This document shows positions 13,797-18,202 of a stretch of 18,202 nucleotides of DNA, piece after piece. A program made the position numbers and the translations under genes. Source of the DNA: Candidatus Omnitrophota bacterium (GTDB lineage Bacteria > Omnitrophota > Gorgyraeia > 2-02-FULL-51-18 > JAGOUK01); contig JADGBA010000011.1 in assembly GCA_015231685.1 (NCBI GenBank), forward strand, positions 1 through 18,202. Direction: 5' to 3'. Under the pieces are notes generated by a model, which was not told the origin of the DNA, made no database searches, and saw only the letters and a list, made by a program, of their open reading frames with translations. The stretch's first letter is position 1, and each line of letters starts with the position of its first letter.

Positions 13797-15073
13797 ATGC
13801 GCGGGACACGCAATCGGTCCGGTCGCTTCTGGAGTTGCGCGGATACCGCTGGGCGGACGTGATGGAAGACGCTGACGTGGTGCTTTTTAATACCTGCAGC
13901 GTGCGCCAGCACGCCGAAGAGCGGGTGTGGAACCGGCTCGCTGTTCTCTCGAAGGCGAAGGCGCGACGGCCGGGACTGGTTTTTGGGGTGCTGGGATGCA
14001 TGGCTCAGGAGCACGGAGAGCGATTCTTCAAGAGGATACCGGCGCTCGATTTTGTTTGCGGGCCGGGAAACCTGGACGAGGTGCCGGACCTGATCGATGG
14101 CGCTCTGCGCTCCGTACGCCGCAAGGCGGCAATTGACCGGATCGATCTGAACGACGGAACCGTTGCCGGCGCTGATTACCGCGGGGAAGGCGTGCGGGCG
14201 TCGGTGAATATCACTGTGGGTTGCGACAACCGCTGTACGTATTGCATCGTTCCCACAACCCGCGGCCGGGAGCGTTCACGGGCATCTACGGATGTGATCG
14301 GCGAGATCAGGAAGCTTGTTGACGGCGGCTCAATGGATATCACCCTCTTGGGGCAGAATGTCAATAGCTACGGGAAGGGATTACGGGAGGGGCTGAATTT
14401 TGTGAAACTTCTCGAGAAGATTGACCGCGAGGCCCCGCCGGAGCGACTGCGGTTCATGACGAGTCACCCCAAGGACGCGGGGCCGGATCTTTTTAAGGCG
14501 ATGCGGGATTTGCGATGCGTCTGCGAGCATTTGCACCTGCCCGTGCAATCCGGGTCGTCCAGGGTATTGCGGCGCATGAAGCGGGGCCACACGCGGGAGG
14601 AGTATCTGCGGATTACGGAAGATTACCGCAAGATCCTTCCCGGCGGGAGCCTGACGACGGATTTGATTGTCGGCTTCTGTGGAGAAACGGAGGATGACTT
14701 TCATGAAACGCGGAAGCTTGTGGAGACCGTCGGGTTTGACGCGGCTTTCATGTTCATGTATTCCCCAAGGCCGGGCACGCCCGCCGCGCGATTGGAGGAT
14801 GACGTCTCTAATGAGGTTAAGAACAGCCGCCTCCAGGACCTTCTGGCGCTCCAAAAGAAAATGGCGGCCGGGATTCACAACGCAATGATTGGCACAGAGA
14901 CGGAGGTGCTCTTTGAATCCGTGACGAGTGCTCCTGTTCCCCGGGCGGCCGGACGCACGCGGGGATTCAAGCGGGTCGTGGTGCTGGAGGAGGGGCCGCT
15001 TGAAAGAACTCTGGGAACCGTTATAATACAACGTATTTCCAACGAAACGCTTGTGGGGCGACTCAAAGCTTAA
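13718..15073 (+). CDS. miaB: tRNA-2-methylthio-N6-(dimethylallyl)adenosine synthase
   Basis: A 451-residue radical-SAM methylthiotransferase that adds the 2-methylthio group to i6A37 of tRNAs reading UNN codons. The N-terminal domain has the three cysteines for the auxiliary 4Fe-4S cluster: C24 (FGCQMN), C60 (FNTCSVR) and C94 (LGCMAQ). The radical-SAM cluster cysteines are C169, C173 and C176 (GCDNRCTYCIVPTTRGRERS). A TRAM RNA-binding domain ends the protein. The FGCQMN and TRGRERS motifs and the nearby miaA favour MiaB over RimO. The ATG at 13718 has GAAGGG upstream. The first 15 residues are extra compared with the usual start, and GTG 13766 is the alternative. A diverged copy of its 5' end lies at 11810. 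Confidence 0.95.
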   Translation: MSEEVSGGNKGQRPLRVFIATFGCQMNARDTQSVRSLLELRGYRWADVMEDADVVLFNTCSVRQHAEERVWNRLAVLSKAKARRPGLVFGVLGCMAQEHGERFFKRIPALDFVCGPGNLDEVPDLIDGALRSVRRKAAIDRIDLNDGTVAGADYRGEGVRASVNITVGCDNRCTYCIVPTTRGRERSRASTDVIGEIRKLVDGGSMDITLLGQNVNSYGKGLREGLNFVKLLEKIDREAPPERLRFMTSHPKDAGPDLFKAMRDLRCVCEHLHLPVQSGSSRVLRRMKRGHTREEYLRITEDYRKILPGGSLTTDLIVGFCGETEDDFHETRKLVETVGFDAAFMFMYSPRPGTPAARLEDDVSNEVKNSRLQDLLALQKKMAAGIHNAMIGTETEVLFESVTSAPVPRAAGRTRGFKRVVVLEEGPLERTLGTVIIQRISNETLVGRLKA

Positions 15074-15083
15074 GGAACTTCCG

Positions 15084-16202
15084 ATGCCGGCACGCCATAT
15101 TCCGTTACTCGATCTTCAAGGTGAATACCGTTCGATTAAACGCATGATGGAAGAAAGTATTATGAAGGTCCTTGCCTCGGGACAGTACGTGCTGGGGGCG
15201 GAAGTGGCGGCGTTTGAGAAGGAATTCGGATTTTTTCTCAAATCCGAAAACGTGATCGGCGTGAATTCCGGAACGGATGCGCTATATCTGGCGCTCAGAG
15301 CCCTCGGGATCGGAGCCGGCGATGAAGTCATTACAACTCCGAGCACATTCATTGCGACCGCACAGGCGATTGTGCGGACCGGCGCCAGACCGGTTTTTGT
15401 GGATGTGAACGCCTCGGATTCCAATATCAATCCCGACCTCATCGAAAAAGCCATAACGCCCCGCACCAAGGCGATCTTGCCGGTGCATCTTTATGGATTC
15501 TCTTGCGAGATGGAGCGAATTGTGTCCATCGCCCAAAAGCATGGCCTCAAGGTGGTGGAGGACTGCGCTCAGGCGGTGGGGGGGTATGTGCAAAACATAC
15601 GGGTGGGAACGTTCGGAGACGCGGGATGCTTCAGTTTTTATCCCACAAAGAACCTCGCCGCGTACGGTGACGGAGGCGCGGTCTCGATCAAAGACGCCAA
15701 AGCTGCCGAGCATATCCGCGCTCTGCGCGGGCACGGGTCTGTGCTGAGGGGTTATTACGATGAGTTCGGCATCAACAGCCGGCTGGACGAGATTCAGGCC
15801 ACCGCGCTTCGGGTCAAGCTTCTCTATCTGGACCGGTGGAACTCGATGCGCCGGCGACTGGCGGCGCACTACAATGAGCTTTTTGCGGAATTGTCCGAAG
15901 TGGAGTTGTTCAGGCCGGCTCCGCAGACGACACCGGTTGTCCATCTCTATTGTATTCAGGTCGAGGGGCGAGACGCCCTGCAGGAGGCTTTGGCGGAGAG
16001 CGGGATCATCACAATGGTTCATTACCCCGTACCGCTTCACCGCGTGGGCGCGCTTTCGTCACTCGGGTACAAGGAGGGTGATTTTCCGGTGGCTGAACGG
16101 ATTTCCCGGCGTATTCTGGCCCTGCCGATTTATCCGGAATTGACGTTCCAGGATCAGGAAGAGATTGTCGAAGAAATCCGCACCGCCATCAAAAAAGCCT
16201 GA
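15084..16202 (+). CDS. DegT/DnrJ/EryC1-family aminotransferase
   Basis: A 372-residue PLP-dependent aminotransferase of the sugar aminotransferase family, which converts keto nucleotide-sugars to amino sugars for surface polysaccharides or other glycans. Typical elements are GQYVLGAEVAAFEKEF, GVNSGTDALYLAL (59-71), PSTFIAT, VEDCAQAVGG with D160, and the PLP lysine K189 in SFYPTKNLAAYGDGGA. The start ATG 15084 lies 10 bases after the miaB stop with AAGGA upstream. A longer frame from TTG 15051 would overlap miaB. The exact sugar is not readable. It sits between miaB and miaA, an unexpected place for a cell-surface enzyme, and it may cooperate with the nucleotidyltransferase at 4394 or with genes outside the window. 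Confidence 0.9.
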   Translation: MPARHIPLLDLQGEYRSIKRMMEESIMKVLASGQYVLGAEVAAFEKEFGFFLKSENVIGVNSGTDALYLALRALGIGAGDEVITTPSTFIATAQAIVRTGARPVFVDVNASDSNINPDLIEKAITPRTKAILPVHLYGFSCEMERIVSIAQKHGLKVVEDCAQAVGGYVQNIRVGTFGDAGCFSFYPTKNLAAYGDGGAVSIKDAKAAEHIRALRGHGSVLRGYYDEFGINSRLDEIQATALRVKLLYLDRWNSMRRRLAAHYNELFAELSEVELFRPAPQTTPVVHLYCIQVEGRDALQEALAESGIITMVHYPVPLHRVGALSSLGYKEGDFPVAERISRRILALPIYPELTFQDQEEIVEEIRTAIKKA

Positions 16203-17172
16203 CCCGAACCCGGAGGCCTGCGTCTTTCTTCTGGGCCCGACCGCCTGCGGCAAAACCACATTTCTTGACCGGCTTGCCCGGCGTCTTCCCATCGAGGTCA
16301 TCAGTTGCGATTCCATGCAGGTCTATCGCGGGCTTGCGTGCCTCACCCAGGCACCGAACGCGGCACAAATGAGGCGTGTTCCCACACATCTGGTCGGGCA
16401 TCTCGGCGTCCACGAGGAGTACGACGCCGCACGGTTTGCGCGCAGCGCCCGTTTGTGGATACGCCGGATCGTTCGGCGGGGAAAAATTCCTGTGGTTGCC
16501 GGAGGCACCGCTTTTTATGCGACCGCTCTTCTTGACGGGCTCTTTTCCGGGCCGGCGGCGGATGAGACGCTCCGAAGGCGTCTTGCTGATCAGGCCGGGC
16601 GAGAGGGCGTGGCGGCGCTTTATGGCGAGCTTGCCGGCCTCGATCCTGAGGCCGCGCGGGTGATCCACCCGAACGACTTGCGCCGCATCATCCGGGCGCT
16701 CGAGGTCATACACACGGCGGGCAGAAAATTCTCGGATCTCAAAAAGGAACGGCGGGGAATTTGGGGGGCTATGCCTGTGCGCGTGCACGGCCTGCTCTGG
16801 GAGCGGAAGCTTCTTTATGAACGGATTAATCTGCGGGCCGCCACAATGATGAACGAAGGCGCGGTCGCCGAAGTTCGCAGGGTTTCGGCCCGGCGGGTTT
16901 CCAAAACCGCCTCCGCCTGCCTGGGGCTGCGCGAGATTCGGGATTACCTGGCGGGGCGGCAAAACCTCCTTCGAACGACGGAGCTGATTCAGATGAACAC
17001 CCGCCGGTTCGCCAAACGGCAGATGAGCTGGCTCAAGAGAGATGAGCGAATCGGCTGGATACGTCTCGCGGAAGAAGCGGATATCGCGCATGAAGCGGAC
17101 CGCCTTGCCGGAGATTTGCGCAAGTGGGCGCGTGCCTCGCTCCCCAAACCCCTTCCCCCCAACAAACGATGA
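16165..17172 (+). CDS. miaA: tRNA dimethylallyltransferase
   Basis: A 335-residue MiaA, which transfers a dimethylallyl group to A37 of tRNAs and so makes the substrate of MiaB. The P-loop is GPTACGKT (24-31). The family motif ISCDSMQVYRGL (46-57) contains D49. VPTHLVGHL, GGTAFYATALLDGL, DLRRIIRALEVI and the C-terminal TRRFAKRQMSWLKRDERIGWI are all typical. The only usable in-frame start before the P-loop is TTG 16165, with AGGAAGA just upstream. This places the first 38 bases inside the end of the aminotransferase gene. The first 17 residues are Lys/Pro-rich and not conserved. The stop overlaps the hflX ATG. Confidence 0.94.
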   Translation: MSKKSAPPSKKPDPNPEACVFLLGPTACGKTTFLDRLARRLPIEVISCDSMQVYRGLACLTQAPNAAQMRRVPTHLVGHLGVHEEYDAARFARSARLWIRRIVRRGKIPVVAGGTAFYATALLDGLFSGPAADETLRRRLADQAGREGVAALYGELAGLDPEAARVIHPNDLRRIIRALEVIHTAGRKFSDLKKERRGIWGAMPVRVHGLLWERKLLYERINLRAATMMNEGAVAEVRRVSARRVSKTASACLGLREIRDYLAGRQNLLRTTELIQMNTRRFAKRQMSWLKRDERIGWIRLAEEADIAHEADRLAGDLRKWARASLPKPLPPNKR

Positions 17173-18202
17173 GTGAGCGTGCTCTGGTGGTCACCGTGGT
17201 TTTTCCGGATCCGGAAAGGTTATGGGAGCCGGAAGACTTCTCAAAAGAGCTTGAGCGGCTCGCCTTGAGTGCAGGAACCGAGGTTGCCGGGGCCGTGATC
17301 CTCAGACCCAAAGAACCTCATCCCAAAACCCTGATCGGTCAGGGGCACGCGGAGAATTTGCGGGACGCGGCGCAGCGCGCGCGGGCCGATACAGTGGTGC
17401 TGGGGGCGGAGCTGACCGCGAGCCAGCAGAGAAATCTCGAAGAGATCATCGGGGCCAAAACCATAGACCGCACTCAGCTGATTCTGGATATCTTTGCCCG
17501 CCGTGCCCGCTCGGTGGAAGGACAAATCCAGGTTGAGCTGGCGCAGCTCACCTATCTCCTTCCGCGTCTGGTGGGGCAGGGGATCATCCTCTCCCGGTTG
17601 GGGGGTGGTATCGGAACGCGGGGGCCGGGCGAGCAGAAGCTTGAAACCAACCGCCGGCGCATTCGTGAGCGGATCGCGCATTTGAAGAAAGATTTGAAGC
17701 GGGTGGCCGGCCGCCGCGAGCGTACGCGAGCCAAGCGGCGTCTGGGTTTGATGCCGGTGGGCGCGGTGGTGGGATACACCAATGCCGGGAAATCCACGCT
17801 GTTCAACGCGTTGACCGGAGCATCGGTGATCAGCCGAAACCAGCTTTTCAGTACCCTCGATCCGACCGTCCGAAAAATCCGCCTGGAGGATCACGAAGAG
17901 GTGTTGCTGGTGGATACGGTGGGTTTTTTGCATTCATTGCCGCACCATCTGATCGAAGCATTCAAGGCGACGTTAGAGGAGGTGACCCAGGCCGATTTTC
18001 TGGTGCACGTGATTGACGCGTCCCACCCTCGCTCGGAGGTTTTGGAACAAGCGGCTTATGAGGTGCTGGAAGCCATCGGTTCGTCTCAAAAACCAACCCT
18101 GATGATTCTGAACAAAATGGATCTCTTGCAGGAAAAGAGCAGGGAGTTCGAGACGGCTCTCCTCAGGCGATTTCCGGGATCCGTCCAGACGAGCGCTCTC
18201 GA
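17169..18202 (+). CDS. hflX: GTPase HflX (3' end beyond the window)
   Basis: The first 344 codons of a translational GTPase that binds the 50S subunit and splits stalled ribosomes. The HflX N-terminal domain is present with LIGQGHAENL (55-64) and the conserved run DRTQLILDIFARRARSVEGQ (100-119). A glycine-rich linker follows, GGGIGTRGPGEQKLE (145-159). The G domain has G1 GYTNAGKST (202-210), a G2 threonine in LFSTLDPT, G3 DTVGF (249-253), G4 NKMD (315-318) and G5 SA. The ATG overlaps the miaA stop as ATGA. The miaA-hflX pairing is common in bacteria (with hfq between them in E. coli). Only the C-terminal end is missing because the window stops. Confidence 0.95.
   Translation, partial: MSERALVVTVVFPDPERLWEPEDFSKELERLALSAGTEVAGAVILRPKEPHPKTLIGQGHAENLRDAAQRARADTVVLGAELTASQQRNLEEIIGAKTIDRTQLILDIFARRARSVEGQIQVELAQLTYLLPRLVGQGIILSRLGGGIGTRGPGEQKLETNRRRIRERIAHLKKDLKRVAGRRERTRAKRRLGLMPVGAVVGYTNAGKSTLFNALTGASVISRNQLFSTLDPTVRKIRLEDHEEVLLVDTVGFLHSLPHHLIEAFKATLEEVTQADFLVHVIDASHPRSEVLEQAAYEVLEAIGSSQKPTLMILNKMDLLQEKSREFETALLRRFPGSVQTSAL

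Noticed and set aside
16189..17091. 300-codon minus-strand open frame opposite miaA
   Set aside because: Antisense shadow. The plus strand encodes a complete MiaA with all family motifs.

Overview
This 18.2 kb window reads as ordinary bacterial chromosome with high gene density, GC-rich codons, many ATGA-type overlaps and frequent GTG/TTG starts. Two lipopolysaccharide exporter genes (lptF, lptG) imply a Gram-negative, outer-membrane organism. The order ptsN-yvcK-ptsH-ptsI-nucleotidyltransferase-metK-ahcY and the sequence style suggest an uncultured lineage such as Omnitrophota; that placement is inference, as no rRNA or marker tree is available here.

Layout. (1) 1-620: an extended -10 promoter and three tRNA genes, Lys(CTT), Leu(TAG) and Gly(GCC). 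(2) 621-7615, plus strand: a tight cluster with PTS IIA (ptsN-like), membrane-anchored YvcK, HPr, enzyme I, a sugar nucleotidyltransferase, S-adenosylmethionine synthetase and S-adenosylhomocysteine hydrolase. No PTS membrane permease is encoded in the window, so this looks like a regulatory phosphorelay beside central metabolism and the methyl cycle. (3) 7644-10515, minus strand: comF-lptF-lptG, joined by stop/start overlaps and ending at a hairpin shared with the convergent ahcY. (4) 10516-10670: a divergent intergenic region with two copies of a palindromic repeat. (5) 10671-11788, plus strand: nth (endonuclease III) and a small deaminase that resembles yeast cytosine deaminase Fcy1 more than TadA. 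(6) 11789-13717: an anomalous segment. It starts with a 5' remnant of a miaB-like gene, then an AT-rich promoter/operator, an AAA+ ATPase with a DUF4143/nuclease-like C terminus, and an uncertain coiled-coil ORF. (7) 13718-18202, plus strand: intact miaB, a DegT-family aminotransferase, miaA and the start of hflX (cut by the window edge). The miaB-miaA-hflX set is a tRNA-modification/ribosome-quality group.

The most unusual place is region 6. The remnant lies directly after the deaminase, where the native miaB start would be expected, and an intact but diverged miaB lies 1.9 kb downstream. This fits replacement of the native miaB 5' end by imported DNA carrying the ATPase. The ATPase has a near-consensus promoter (TCGACA-17-TATAAT) whose -10 is buried in a perfect 12-bp inverted repeat, with three TGAGTA half-sites in all. 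This looks like a dedicated operator.
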